64,000 nucleotides of DNA, taken from the NCBI RefSeq assembly GCF_042186555.1, contig NC_133328.1, forward strand, positions 336,344,539 through 336,408,538, read 5' to 3'. The DNA is from Aquarana catesbeiana. Taxonomy: Eukaryota > Chordata > Amphibia > Anura > Ranidae. This document shows, one piece after another, positions 11,988-23,700 of the stretch. The notes beneath the pieces are model-generated. The model saw only the letters and a program-made list of their open reading frames with translations. It ran no database searches and was not told the DNA's origin. Within the stretch, counting starts at the first letter, position 1; every line of letters starts with the position of its first letter. The translations under genes were made by a program, and so were the position numbers.

Positions 11988-12846
11988 ACTATTTAGCCAA
12001 AAGTATTGGGATGCCTGCCTTTACACACACATAAACTTTAATGGCAGCCCAGTCTTAGTCTGTAGGGTTAAAATTTGATTTAGCCCACCCTTTCCTGCTA
12101 GAACAGCTTCTGGGAAGGCTGTCCACATGGTTTAGTGTGTCTATGGGAATGTTTGATCATTCTTCCAGAAGCGCATTTGTGAGGCCAGGCACTGATGTTG
12201 GATGAGAAGGCCTGGCTCGCAGTCTCTACTCTAATTAAGCCAAAGGGTGTTCTATCAGGTTGAGGCCAGGACTCTGTGCAGGCCAGTCAAGTTTCTCCAC
12301 CCCAAACTTGCTTATCCATGTCTTTATGGACCTTGCTTTGTGCACTGGTGTGCAGTCATGTTGGAACAGGAAGGGGCTTTCCCCAAACTGTTCCCACAAA
12401 GTTGGGAGCATGAAATTGCCCAAAATGTCTTGGTATGCTGACACCTTAAGAGTTCCCTTAACTGGAACTAAGAGGCTAAGCTCAACCCCTGAAAAACAAC
12501 CCCACATCATAACCCCCCCTCCACCAAATCGTTTGGAGCAGTGCACAAAGCAAGGTCCATAAAGACATGGATGAGTGATTTTGGGGTGGAGGAACTTGAT
12601 TGGCCTGGACAGAATCCTGACCTCAACACAACAGAACACCTTGGGGATGAATTAGAGAGGAGACTGTAGGTCAGGCCTTCTCGTCCAACATCAGTGCCTG
12701 ACCTCACAAATGCACTTGGAAGAATGGTCAAACATTCCCATAAACACACTCCTAAACCCTGTGGACAGCCTTCCCAGAAGAATTGAAGCTGTTATAGCTG
12801 CAAAGGGTGGGCCAAACGAGTTTTGAACCCAATACTAAAAGTGGGA
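11988..12846. mobile_element. Foldback Tc1/mariner element
   Basis: The left end (CACTATTTAGCCAAAAGTAT) is a Tc1-like terminus. The left half carries transposase sequence on the minus strand, whereas from about 12,540 the same C-terminal transposase segment is read on the plus strand (TTTGGGGTGGAGGAACTTGA then GGCCTGGAC). The element is therefore an inverted, non-autonomous rearrangement of a Tc1 copy. Confidence 0.7.
12235..12639 (-). pseudogene. Tc1-like transposase fragment
   Basis: The 134-residue minus frame contains GGGGVMMWGCFSG, then SAYQDILGNFMLPTLWEQFG, QHDCTPVHKARSIKTWISKF and LDWPAQSPGLN. These are the DDE blocks of a Tc1/mariner transposase around the second Asp and the DWPAQSPDLN-P-E motif. 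The N-terminal DNA-binding domain is absent, and the final Glu context (LIEHPLA) leads directly into element rearrangement. It is inactive. Confidence 0.85.
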
Positions 12847-12852
12847 TGCCAT

Positions 12853-13112
12853 TACAGTTCATGTGTGGCTAAGTGGGTAGCAGTTCTGTCTAGCAGCACC
12901 TGGGATGTTGGTTCAATTCCCCAACATGCTAATCCTTGTATTGTAGTTTATATGTTCTCCCTGTGTGGGTTTCTCATCACAATCCCAAGACATGTTGACA
13001 CTTTATTTGTCTCCTGTCGAAATAGGTTCTAATGTAAGAAAGTTAATTTTGGACTTTATATTGGAAGCTCATTGCAACCAGGGACTGATGTTAATGTTTA
13101 TTAGCACTAATC
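12853..13112 (+). mobile_element. tRNA-type SINE
   Basis: An A-box-like TGGCTAAGTGGGTAGC (about 12,867) and a B-box-like GGTTCAATTCC (about 12,910) have the spacing of a Pol III tRNA promoter. They are followed by a body with ATGTTCTCCCTGTGTGGGTT and a tail word GGGACTGATGTTAATG. A minus-strand relative is at 32,925-33,100, and a tail-only fragment lies near 13,895-13,990. No tRNA gene is intended. Confidence 0.6.
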
Positions 13113-14169
13113 ATGCCCAGGGACTTGGACATTTCAAATTTTAGGGTTTACACTGCACGGGTACATATGCTTAGAAAACTGTTGCTTTGTTTATGTGGAT
13201 GCAAACGGACTTTGATCTTTGTCCTGTAGTTGGAGATTTGATGCACATAGCCAAGGGCTAACACAGTTGCAAATAGTATTATGTGTTCCTACTCATCAGG
13301 TGCAACCACTTTAGACATACATGAAGAGACAGATTGAAAGATACTGGTGGGCTTGTACTTCTATTGGGTGTGTCAGTGTGCTAACAATACAACCTCTCTT
13401 ATATAAAGGCCTGCAGTAGGGGGGTTCGTTTGGCCTGAGAAGGTCAGGTTTTTTGCTGTGATTTGTGGGGGAGAAGGAATGATATTGTGCGTATTGACAA
13501 ATGCCCAACTAGGGATATTTGATGAAATTCTTGTGCATTTTTTCAATCAAAAGTGGGTTTATGTGGCCATGCTGTCAATGTTGTGCGTGTATTGTTACTG
13601 TCTGATCATGCAAACATAGTTTGGAAGCATATGCTTACCGACTCTTTTTGATCTCATTGTTTAATCGTGTACACCGAAATGCAGCTTCCAGCAGAACATG
13701 GTCACCAATGTATGTATGTGTGGATTGTGGGCTGGTGGTGAGTGTTTTGAATAAGTCTTTTTTGTAATAATATGTTGGAATGCTTTGTAAGAATGACTGT
13801 TAAGTATGTTTCTATAATCTTGCAGATAAAAATATGATGTGTTGCCCATTATACACTGAAATTAAAGCTGTGTCCACTCTAAGGTTTTGTCAAATTTTAG
13901 ATTGTAAGCTCCTATGAGCAGGGCCCTTAAAATCCCATTGCTAAATGTAGCACCATACTGTATATCAAATTTTTTTTGAAGCTAGTAAATGAATGTACAT
14001 TTTTTTTCTGCTGGTAAAATAAAAGTATATTATTGAGCTTTGTTGTGTTTTTTTTTTTCTTCTACCTTTCTTTCTCTTTAGTTTTTGTGGGTGGTGGTTT
14101 TGGGAAAGTGCAATATCTCTTATGTTTTATTTCAATATGTATTTGTGCACCAAAAAACTAATCTCTTTG
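13113..14169. other. Non-coding stretch with a SINE-tail fragment
   Basis: Contains TTAGATTGTAAGCTCCTATG at about 13,895, the tail motif of the SINE at 12,853. Otherwise I see only A/T-rich sequence without domains. Confidence 0.4.
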
Positions 14170-14755
14170 CCCTGGTTCACATTGATGCTACTTTGAAATC
14201 ACACTACTTCACTTGAAGTAGCACGATTTCAAAGTAGCAAGGTCAGCGCAATTTCTGGTACTACTTGATAGACATCCGTGTGACTTCATACACGCGTGTC
14301 TATTGAAGTCGCACCTGAAATCGGCAAGTGCAGGAACTACTTTAGCAAATTGGTGCGGCACCACAAAATTGGTGTATCATCGATTGGAACCACACCATTG
14401 CTCCCAATTGCATGACAAATCTCTCCAATGTAAACCTAGGCTTCTGCACACCTGCAAGTAAATGATAAAGGTGGAATCTTTATATATAACAGCTGCGGAG
14501 AATTGCAGGTAATGAATTCAGATGGTGGATAGGCAATGTTGTATGTATCAGCTTTAGTTCACATTGGTGCGATTTGACATGTCAAAGCGGTGACAATTGC
14601 ACTGTTTTAATTGGGGCGACTTTGGGGTGCAATTTGTATTGATACTGCACAGATGTCTCTGAAATTCCCCCTGCAGTCAGGACTGACATGTGGGAATGAA
14701 ATTGTGTGATTTCAGCTGAATGATTTCCTCCCTCTGTCAGTGTGAACCAGGGCTC
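14170..14755. mobile_element. MITE with CCCTGGTTCACA ends
   Basis: The left end CCCTGGTTCACATTGATG pairs with the right end TCAGTGTGAACCAGGGC. Internal words (TGAAATCGCAC types) are typical of a dispersed amphibian non-autonomous element. A perfect small hairpin, CTACTTTGAAATC ... GATTTCAAAGTAG, lies at 14,189-14,238. Confidence 0.65.
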
Positions 14756-15325
14756 AAACTGGGCCTTTTGTTTTTGTCATTCACCTGCTGCTAACCCAGG
14801 GACACCATTTCTTATCGAACGCCTTTAAATATCATAAGTAGAAATACAAATTTGCATATCTGCAAATAAACAAAAATAATAAAATTCGAATTGTGGTTGT
14901 GATCAAATATTTGCCGCAGCAATCAAAAGAGTGTTGTTTCACCTTAAGACCCAGAAATAAGTCATTGTAATCACCCGGAAGTTCCTGTACTGGTCAGGAT
15001 CTCCATCTAGGTGGACATGGCGAGGTCCCTCTTTAGCAAAGAGGAGGTGCTGCTAATTTTATGTACTTGCGCTTAATCAATGAGGGGGTGGATGTGGTAG
15101 TTAGATTTGGTGTGGGTGGGGTTCATTGATTTGTTTAGCATCCCCACACATTTGTTCTGGCCCATGTGCACACATCACTTCCTGCATTTGTTCTGCTGAT
15201 GTAAATGCAAGTATAAATGAGAGCTCATTTCTATTAAAATATATATGACTTGTTTCACAGTTGGGCAACTTTGGACCTCCGAGTTGCTTGACAAGTTGTA
15301 CCCCATGATTCTCAATGAGAACTAG
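14756..15325. other. Non-coding stretch, no gene seen
   Basis: No recognisable element ends or domains. A GGTGGGTGTGG-like tract near 15,100 is the only compositional feature. Confidence 0.4.
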
Positions 15326-17290
15326 GGATGGGCTGAACATCCCCCCTGTTCGGTTCGCAGTAGAACATGCGAAGAGACAAAAAATTTGTGCAAACACCGT
15401 TAAGGTCTATGGGACATGAACATGAATAATCAAAAGTGCTAATTTTAAAAGTTAATATGCAAGTTATTGTCATTAAAGGTGTTTGGGGACCCGGGTCCTG
15501 CCCCAGGGGACATGCATCAATGCAAAAAAAGTTTTAAAAATTGCTGTTTTTTTGGGAGCAGTGATTTTAATAATGCTTAAAGTGAAACAATAAAAGTGTA
15601 ATAAGCCTTTAAATTTCATACCTGGGGGGTGTCTATAGTATGCCAGTAAAGTGGCGCGTGTTTCCCATGTTTAGAACAGTCTGACAGCAAAATTGGACTC
15701 AAGGCAGAATGTAGTGCGCAGGCACCGTGTAGAGCTGGCGATCAGCTGTTCAACTTTGGAGACTTTCGGTGGCTCCGTAGTCATTTGTACTGTGCGAGCG
15801 CAGCGCATGTACAGTACAGGGGGGTCCTTGTCCGCCGGGGGGACTTTCTCGGCAAGACACCGGCTATTAATGAATTGTTGGTATAGACAATACACATAAA
15901 AGGTCATTGATAAAAACGGCCCGGGATTCCCCCATAGTCCATTACCAGGCCCTTTGGATCTGGTATGAATATTAAGGGGAACCCCAAACCAAATTTTTTT
16001 TAAAAAAATGCTTGGGGGTCCCCCCAAATTCCATACCAGGCCCTTCAGGTCTGGTATGGATTTTAAGGGGAACCCCGTGCCAAAATTTAAAAAAAAATGG
16101 CGTGGGGTCCCCCCAAAAATCCATACCAGACCCTTATCCGAACACGCAACCTGGCAGGCCACAGGAAAAGGGGGGGACGAGAGAGCACCTCACCCTCCGG
16201 AACAGTACCAGGCCAGAAGAAGATGGAGGAAGAAACTGAAGGAAGATAGAAGATAGAAGAAAGAAGATAGAAGAAAGAAGAAGCATTTAAATAAAGGAAT
16301 TGTCAAAAACTGTCTCTTGTCATGTTTAACATCTTTGACAGTTTTTTTGTGAAATGGTAGGGGTACTTTTGTACCCCCTTTACCATTTCACACAGGGGGG
16401 GCTGGGATCTGGGGGTCCCCTTGTTAAAGGGGGCTTCCAGATTCCGATAAGCTCCCCGCCTGCAGACCCCCACAACCACCGGGCAAGGGTTGTGGAGATG
16501 AGGCCCTTGTCCCCATCAATATGGGGAAAAGGTGCTTTGGGGGGCTACCCCAAAGCACCCTCCCAATGTTGAGAGCATGTGGCCTGGTACGGTTCAGGAG
16601 GGGGGCGCTCTCTCATCCCCCCTCTTTTCCTGCGGCCTGCCAGGATAAGGGTCTGGTGTGGATTTTTGGGGGGACCCCACGTCATTTTTTTTTTTATTTT
16701 GGCGCAGGGTTCCCCTTAAAAACCATACCAGACCTAAAGGGTCTGGTATAGATTTTGAGGGGAACCCCACGCCATTTTTAAAAAAAAATTTTGCCCAGGG
16801 TTCCCCTTAATATCCATACCAGACCTGAAGGGCCTGGTATGGAATTTAGGGGGACCCACACGCCATTTAAAAAAAAAAAATTGGTTCGGGGTTCCCCTGT
16901 GGGGAATTCCTATGCCGTTTTTATCATTGAACTTTTATGTGTATTGTCTGACCGGCAATTCATTAATAGCGAGTAGTTTTAAATTACTTTTTTTCCTTTG
17001 AAATGTCATTTTGCTGTCAGATTGTTCTAAACACAGGAAACATGTGCCCCTTTACAGGCATACTATAGACACCCCCCAGGTACGAAATTTAAAGGAATAT
17101 TACATTTTTATTGTTTCACTCTAAGCATTATTAAAATCACTGCTCCCGAAAAAACGTCTGTTTTTTTAAAAAAAATTTGCATTGATACATGTCCCCTGGG
17201 GCAGGACCCGGTCCAAACAACTGTTAAGGCAAAGAACTTGCATATAAGCCTTCAGTGAGAACTTTGGATTTTGCAGGTTCGAGCCCCATT
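15326..17290. mobile_element. Foldback non-autonomous hAT derivative
   Basis: It begins TAGGGATGGGCTGAACATCC, close to the hAT terminus at 39,321 (TAGGGATGAGCCGAACACCC). Its subterminal words (CCTGCCCCAGGGGACATG, ACCTGGGGGGTGTCTATAGT) are shared with that element. The same words return in reverse complement at 17,040-17,215, so the arms (about 15,480-15,690 versus 17,005-17,215) fold on each other. The inner part has tandem GGTCCCCCCAAA...CCATACCAG units, also inverted between halves (15,930-16,130 versus 16,650-16,900). No transposase. Confidence 0.7.
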
Positions 17291-17658
17291 GACTTCCACT
17301 ATTCCAGCATATGTGATCTGACAGGCAATAGCGCTGCTGTCCATTTGCATTAGCGCTGACTTTCTGAGAGTTGAAGTCTTTCTGGCCTTTTTTGAGAGTT
17401 ATTTTTTGGTACTGCAGGATAATTTTTTGGCGCTATAGTAAATGACCCCCAATGTCTCTTTCAAGATTGTATTGAGAAATTTTTACTCCCATACATTGAA
17501 AACATAGGCCATACCAGACAACCCCCTAACTGCACCACAATCCATCCTTGACCCCTCTGCAGGACCTGGAATGGCCTTATAGGATATGCCTGGTAGGGAT
17601 AATGTACAAAAATTGCCACACAAAGTAGTTGTATGAATGAGCATACACTATATCGTGT
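17291..17658. other. Non-coding stretch with a MITE end
   Basis: GGCGCTATAGTAAATGACCC at about 17,428 is an isolated terminus of the family at 10,388. Nothing else was recognised. Confidence 0.4.
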
Positions 17659-17662
17659 TTAA

Positions 17663-18777
17663 CCACTTCAACCCCGGAAGGATTTGCCCCCTTAATAACC
17701 AGACCATTTGTTGTGTCACTTTAACTGACAATTGCGCGGCCGTGCGACGCTGCACCTAACCCAAACAAAATTAATGTCCTTTTTAACCCACAAATAGAGC
17801 TTTATTTTGGTGATATTTGATCACCTCTGCGGTTTTTATTTTTTGAGCTCTAAACAAAAAAAGATTGACAATTTTGAAAAGAAAACTTTTTTTTTTGCTT
17901 TCTGCTATAATACATATCCAAAAAAAATATATATAAAAAAACGAATGTATTCATCAGTTTAGGCTGCTGTATATTCTTCTTCATATTTTTTGGTAAAAAA
18001 AAAATGCAGTAGGCGTATATTGATTGGTTTGCGCAAAAGTTATCACGTCTACAAACTATGGGATAGATTTAGGGAATTTTATTTATTTTTTTATTGTTTT
18101 TACTGGTAAAGGCGGCAATCTGCGATTTTTAGCCGGGCTTCGACATTGCGGCAGACAAATCTGTCCCCAAATGACACTTTTTGGTGATCAGTGACATTAT
18201 TACATTGATCGGTGCTATAAAAATGCACTGATTAATGTAAAAATGGTACTGGCAGGGAAGGGGTTAACACTAGGGGGCAATCAAGGGGTTAACTGTGTTC
18301 ACTCAGTGTCATGACTAAGGCATTATAGGCTGAAATGCGTCAACTATTTTCATTTGCGTTTGTTCACCATGGCCTGTCAATAAAAACAAAGATTTTTTAA
18401 AGAGCAACAACTGGAGTGTGGATGTTTTTTCCTACGCCCCCTCAGTGTGTTCTAACTGTAGAGGGGATGGGCTACCAGGAATATGACAGAGATCACTGTT
18501 CCCAATCACGGGGAACAGTAGATCTCTGTCATGTCACTAGGCAGAACAGGGAAATGCCTTGTTTACATAGGCAGTTCCCTGTTCTGCCTGTGTACAAGGC
18601 AATCACGGGTCAGCAGTGGACATTGAGTCCGAGGGATCCGTGGGCACACTCCCACGGTGCGCGGTGGGCATGCGCACGTCCGCTATCCTCCTTGTATGGA
18701 CTGACATACAGGTACATAATTTTGCACAGGAAAGCCGACCTGCCGCAGTATATCTGCGTGAGCAGGTCGGCAAGTGG
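17663..18777. mobile_element. TTAA-flanked piggyBac-like MITE, copy 1
   Basis: TTAA tetranucleotides (17,659-17,662 and 18,778-18,781) flank CCACTT...AAGTGG termini. A TTAA target duplication is the hallmark of piggyBac elements. The interior holds TTTGCGCAAA, AATAGAGCTTTATTTTGGTG and CGATCACTG words shared with 23,701-24,601. There is no transposase. The copy carries a ~125-bp insert at about 18,311-18,438. Confidence 0.75.
18311..18438. mobile_element. Short retroposon-like insert (GAAATGCGTC...AATAAA)
   Basis: It interrupts the piggyBac-like MITE between two CTCAGTGT words, a candidate 8-bp or longer target duplication. The body contains GGCTGAAATGCGTCAACTAT and CTGTCAATAAAAAC. The same arrangement occurs in the palindrome at 6,767-7,189. 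Confidence 0.45.
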
Positions 18778-18781
18778 TTAA

Positions 18782-19296
18782 CAGTGACAATACGGAGGCA
18801 ATATACAGGTGGTCAGGTGACATTATACGTCCACATGTAAACAACTGTAGGGAGGGAACGCATCAACATTTTGCAAGACAATTCCTCCACTTCGACTTTT
18901 ATGTTTGCATATACAGTACCCCCTCTGTCCAATACAACACCTCCCAATAAGATTCTACTAGACAGGGTGACAATGGGACTTTTCCAGGGTGCTAGAGTAT
19001 GCTTGATTTCCACCTAATAACTAATACAATAATGCAGCACAACATATAAGTTACAAGTAGCCATACAAAAATCCTTTAAATTGTGTTCCACATAACTGAT
19101 ATACAATAGTGGTGGAATCCTCTTCCCAAAAACACATGCAGACACCACATGCCAAAATGCCTGATCATCTCATTTTTATGACCTACCTATTATTAGTAGG
19201 AAAGGTCTTCCTACTGATAAAGCCTATACCTGGGTGTAATGTCTATAGGATTAAAGTAGATGTAAACCCGATTCATGAAATTTGAGCTGGGCACAT
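18782..19296. other. Non-coding stretch, no gene seen
   Basis: No domain or element terminus was found between the piggyBac-like MITE and the Tc1 element. Confidence 0.4.
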
Positions 19297-19431
19297 ACAG
19301 TGGGGACAGAAAGTATTCAGACCCCCTTAAATTTTTCACTCTTTGTTATATTGCTGCAATTTGCTAAAATCATTTAAGTTCATTTTTTTCCTCATTAATG
19401 TACACACAGCACCCCTTATTGACAGAAAAAC

Positions 19432-20062
19432 TGTCGGGGGATTAACAGCAGGAGAAGGGCTTTAGGACCCAGCATCTCTACCAGTACTTATGACAGGAGA
19501 AGGACTTTAGGACCAAGCATCTCCGGCAGGAGAAGGACTTTAGGACCCAGTATCTCTACCAGCAGGTCACATGGGCCTATATAAGGAAGTCTGCTGATGT
19601 CTGCAATTGCTGGTTTGTCTTCAGCTCCCCCTGTGTTCCTGTGCCCTGTATTATCTGCTGATCTGATCTCCTGTGTACCGACCCGGCTTGTTTTGACCTG
19701 CTCTTCCTGATCCTCTGGCTTGACTCTTTGGCTTGCACCTGACTTCCTCCTGCTTGCTCCCAGCATCTGACCCCGGCCTGGCTTTTGGACTCTGCTTATC
19801 TTGCTCCCTGTACTAAGATGCAGCTGATCGTAGGTCATTCTGATCCTGGACTGTCTCTCTGTGAATGACCCCTGGCCTGGCTCCCGGCTCCGCTATTCTG
19901 TTATTCCACTGGACTCTGTCTCCTGGACCTTTCAAGTACGCCTGTCCCCAGCAACACCGGCACCACTGCTTCTGTGGGCACCACACCTGTTGTTCCACCT
20001 TCAGTGGTGTTCTGCGCTCGGCCGCAAGGGGAGCCCTCCCAGCATCTCGGCCTCCTACCAAG
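19432..20062. mobile_element. Nested insertion in the Tc1 terminal repeat
   Basis: TTATTGACAGAAAAAC (19,416-19,431) is repeated as TTATTGACAAAAAC (20,063-20,076). The uninterrupted right terminal repeat has this word once, so it is a target duplication of about 15 bp. The insert begins TGTCGGGGGATT and ends CCTACCA. It has tandem CAGGAGAAGGACTTTAGGAC units and a TATA-like CCTATATAAGG (about 19,575). The ends suggest an LTR, the long duplication a retroposon. Confidence 0.55.
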
Positions 20063-20331
20063 TTATTGACAAAAACACAGAATTGTTGACATTTTTGCAG
20101 ATTTATTAAAAAAGAAAAACTGAAATATCACATGGTCCTAAGTATTCAGACCCTTTGCTGTGACACTCATATATTTAACTCAGGTGCTGTCCATTTCTTC
20201 TGATCATCCTTGAGATGGTTCTACACCTTCATTTGAGTCCAGCTGTGTTTGATTATACTGATTGGACTTGATTAGGAAAGCCACACACCTGTCTATATAA
20301 GACCTTACAGCTCACAGTGCATGCCAGAGCA

Positions 20332-21290
20332 AATAAGAATCATGAGGTCAAAGGAACTGCCTGAAGAGCTCAGTAGCAAGGCACAGATCTGGCCAAGGTG
20401 ACAAAAAAAAATTCTGCTGCACTTAAGGTTCCTAAGAGCACAGTGGCCTCCATAATCCTTAAATGGAAGATGTTTGGGATGACCAGAACCCTTCCTAGAG
20501 CTGGCTGTCCGGTCAAACGAAGCTATCGGGGGAGAAGAGCCTTGGTGACAGAGGTAAAGAAGAACCCAAAGATCACTGTGGCTGAGCTCCAGAGATGCAG
20601 TCGGGAGATGGGAGAAAGTTGAAGAAAGTCAACCATCACTGCAGCCCTCCACCAGTCGGGGCTTTATGGCAGAGTGGCCCGATGGAAGCCTCTCCTCAGT
20701 GCAAGACACATGAAAGCACGCATGGAGTTTGCTAAAAAACATCTGAAGGACTCCAAGATGGTGAGAAATAAGATTCTTTGGTCTGATGAGACCAAGATAG
20801 AACTTTTTGGCCTTAATTCTAAGTGGTATGTGTGGAGAAAAACAGGCACTGCTCATCACCTGTCCAATACAGTCCCAACAGTGAAGCATGGTGGTGGCAG
20901 CATCATGCTGTGGGGGTGTTTTTCAGCTGCAGGGACAGGACAACTGGTTGCAATCGAGGGAAAGATGAATGCAGCCAAGTACAGGGATATCCTGGACGAA
21001 AATCTTCTTCAGAGAGCTCAGGACCTCAGACAATGACCCTAATCATACAGCTAAAATAACGAAGGATTGGCTTCACAACAACTCCGTGACTGTTCTTGAA
21101 TGGCCCAGCCAGAGCCCTGACTTAAACCAATTTAGCATCTCTGGAGAGACCTAAAAATGGCTGTCCACCAACGTTTACCATTCAACCTGACAGAAACTGG
21201 AGAGGATCTGCAAGGAGGAATGGCAGAGGATCCCCAAAATCCAGGTGTGATAAACTTGTTGCATCTTTCCCAAAAAGACTCATGGCTGTA
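20332..21290 (+). pseudogene. Tc1-like transposase pseudogene
   Basis: Translation in shifting frames gives the N-terminal paired-like HTH (KVPKSTVASIILKWKMFGMT, then LPRAGCPVKRSYRGRRALV) and the DDE domain (ILWSDETKIELFGLNSKWYV, GGGSIMLWGCFSAAGTGQLV, AAKYRDILDENL, HTAKITKDWLHNN, LEWPSQSPDLN). It corresponds to a family protein of about 340 residues. A stop occurs after about 20 codons, there is a stop after GES near 20,620, a frameshift near 21,030, and a lost Glu region. The first Asp (SDETK) and the PSQSPDLN block remain visible. Confidence 0.9.
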
Positions 21291-21553
21291 TTAGATCAAA
21301 ATACAGATCAAAAGGGTGCTTCTACTAAATACTGAGCAAAGGGTCTGAATACTTAGGACCATGTGATATTTCAGTTTTTCTTTTTTAATAAATCTGCAAA
21401 AATGTCAACAATTCTGTGTTTTTCTGTCAATATGGGGTGCTGTGTGTACATTAATGAGGAAAACAAAATGAACTTAAATTATTTTAGCAAATGGCTGCAA
21501 TATAACAAAGAGTGAAAAATTTAAAGGTTCTGAATACTTTCCGTCCCCACTAT

Positions 21554-23323
21554 GTATCTGTAGTGTTTTCTTATCTCTCTTCAAAGCACTGAGTCCTGTG
21601 TGTTTCTTCTGTTATCAGCCTGATATTTTCTGACAAGTTCTCAGAGATGGGAGATAAAAACAGCCTGAAGTTTGTGTCGTGGGAGTTGCTATAAATAGAT
21701 TAGCAGACAGCTTGCCATCTCACAGCAGAGCTCTGCACATTCCTTCCTTCCTTTACCTATGTGGAGGGGGTGTGTGCCTTTCCTCCATTCAGCTGTTTTG
21801 GCTGTATGCAATAATCTACTCCCAGTGCTGAAAATCTGTAACACGATCTGCACATTGTAAAGGATATATTAAGCTGAAGACAGCAGATATACATGTAAAA
21901 CTTAGGCAGGGGGATTTGTTTAATCTCTGTGTATCATCTGAGGCTGTTCACTTCACTGGGTATATGTGAGGGTTTACATCCACTTTAAAGTGCCACGCGT
22001 ATTGATTCATCCCTTATAGGTTGGTGAAGTGTCCATACTCTATGATTTAATGCACTGTCTGTATATATATTTTATGTGCATGGTTTTATACTTTGCTTTT
22101 ATTAAAATGTGGTTTATACAGAGAGCACTGTCTGTCTTCCTTTATACTTTACATGCCACTATTTGTCATGATGAGTGATTTTAGTCACACCAGAAGATGA
22201 ATGTGTTGTGTAACATGGGTCATTGGAGTTTTGCAGGAGACACATGGAAGCACTATTGGGCCTCAGTCTAAAAGTGAGGTGAGTGGCCACGTTTGGGTGA
22301 TAGTTTAGGAAGAGGTTTCCAGAACTATTGCACACTGATGATTGAGGTGCTGTTAGATTATTTTGTTAAATCTTCTATGCATTACCACAGATTGTGAGGA
22401 GAGAGTCAAGGACCATCAGAGATATAATCTAACAGCAAGCAATATTTCCAAGTGCTGTTTGACCTCAGTCTAATAGGGAGGTCATAAAAAAGAGGTGAGT
22501 GGCCACTTTGGCATGTGGTGTCTACATGTGTTATTGGGGAGAGGATTCCACTGCTATTGTATACCAGTTATAATATTTTAGGGAGAGGGTCCCACCACTA
22601 TTGCACACTGGTGATTGGGGTGCTGGTAGAGTATTTACTTATATCTTCCACGTAAGTGGTTCGATATTGTTTATTTTGTACATCTCAATTGGAAGTACAC
22701 AGAGAGCACTATTTGTTTCCCTTTATGCTTTACATGTGTTACTACTTATTATGAGGGGAGAGTCAAGGACCATCAGAGATATAATATGCAAGCAAGAGAT
22801 ATTCCTAAGTGTTATTTGACCACAGTCTAATAAGGAGGTCATAAAAAAGAGTAGAGCAGCCATTTTGGCATGTGTTTTTGTAACGAGGATTCCACCACTA
22901 TTTTATACCAGTTATGTGGAACACAATTCAAAGACCTTTTATACGGACTCTTGTATCTTATATGTTGAGCTGCACTACTGTTTTAGTTATTAGTTTATTA
23001 ATATGAGGTGAAATCACTGTGAAGGTGCTATAGTAAGAAAAATTTTGAGTGATTTTTCACAATTTGATTAGTATTATATACAGAATATTACAGCACTGTT
23101 TTTTGCATAGTGATTGTGCTGATTGTTCACATGCATTAATGATTTCCACTTAATATATATGTTTTGAACTAGACTACACTAATGTTAACAGAATCATCAA
23201 ATAAGGCAAATGAGGTATACCTTACTGTTTCTGCCTCTTCTCCTTCCTAATGCCATTAATATGACCATTAATATGACCTTCCTGGCAGGATTTCTTCCTA
23301 TTTTGGCTGACCTGACCTAGTGG

Positions 23324-23325
<2 letters not shown>
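21554..23325. other. Non-coding stretch with degenerate direct repeats
   Basis: From about 22,130 to 22,930 similar blocks recur (CAGAGAGCACT near 22,118 and 22,697; GGTCATAAAAAAGAG near 22,481 and 22,837). This indicates old tandem duplication. No coding potential. Confidence 0.5.
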
Positions 23326-23387
<62 letters not shown>

Positions 23388-23388
23388 C
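23324..23388. repeat. (TA)n microsatellite
   Basis: An uninterrupted TA tract of about 60 bp, bounded by GGT and ACC, making a perfect palindrome. Confidence 0.95.
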
Positions 23389-23700
23389 CGGTGACTTCTA
23401 ATATTATTATTTTGTCCCCTGCTTTCTCCCTTCTTTGAGTTCTTTAGAGAACACAAACAGAGTTCCTGGAAATTGTTATTAAAGCTCTGCCTGCAGGTAA
23501 GAGCCCAGGACCCGATCGGTATTCTGTTTTTTACAAAATTTTCCATGCAGATCTTGCCCTAATATTAGAAACAATATTGCCATTTTTTTCTGAGTCCCAT
23601 GTGCTGGAAATTATATGTGAATTTTATTTTTTATCACTTTGTGCAAGTATTTTCTGTTATTCACTTGTTGCCTTATGAGTTTATGTGAAATCTCCATTAA

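Larger units (their letters stand above)
19297..21553 (+). mobile_element. Tc1/mariner transposon, full length but inactive
   Basis: The left terminus ACAGTGGGGACAGAAAGTAT pairs with the right terminus ATACTTTCCGTCCCCACTAT. The inverted repeats extend over more than 150 bp, including AATTGTTGACATTTTTGCAG. The transposase remnant lies on the plus strand. A 631-bp sequence is inserted in the left inverted repeat (19,432-20,062). Confidence 0.85.

Noticed and set aside
12860..12925. tRNA gene
   Set aside because: A- and B-box-like words are present but the sequence does not fold as an acceptor-complete tRNA and continues into a SINE body.
15671..16256. Overlapping ORFs of 60-163 residues on both strands
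   Set aside because: They lie in the inverted tandem units of the foldback hAT derivative, with proline/glycine-rich low-complexity translations.
19488..20109. ORFs on both strands in the Tc1 insertion
   Set aside because: The sequence lies in a transposon insert with tandem repeats; no protein family is recognised.
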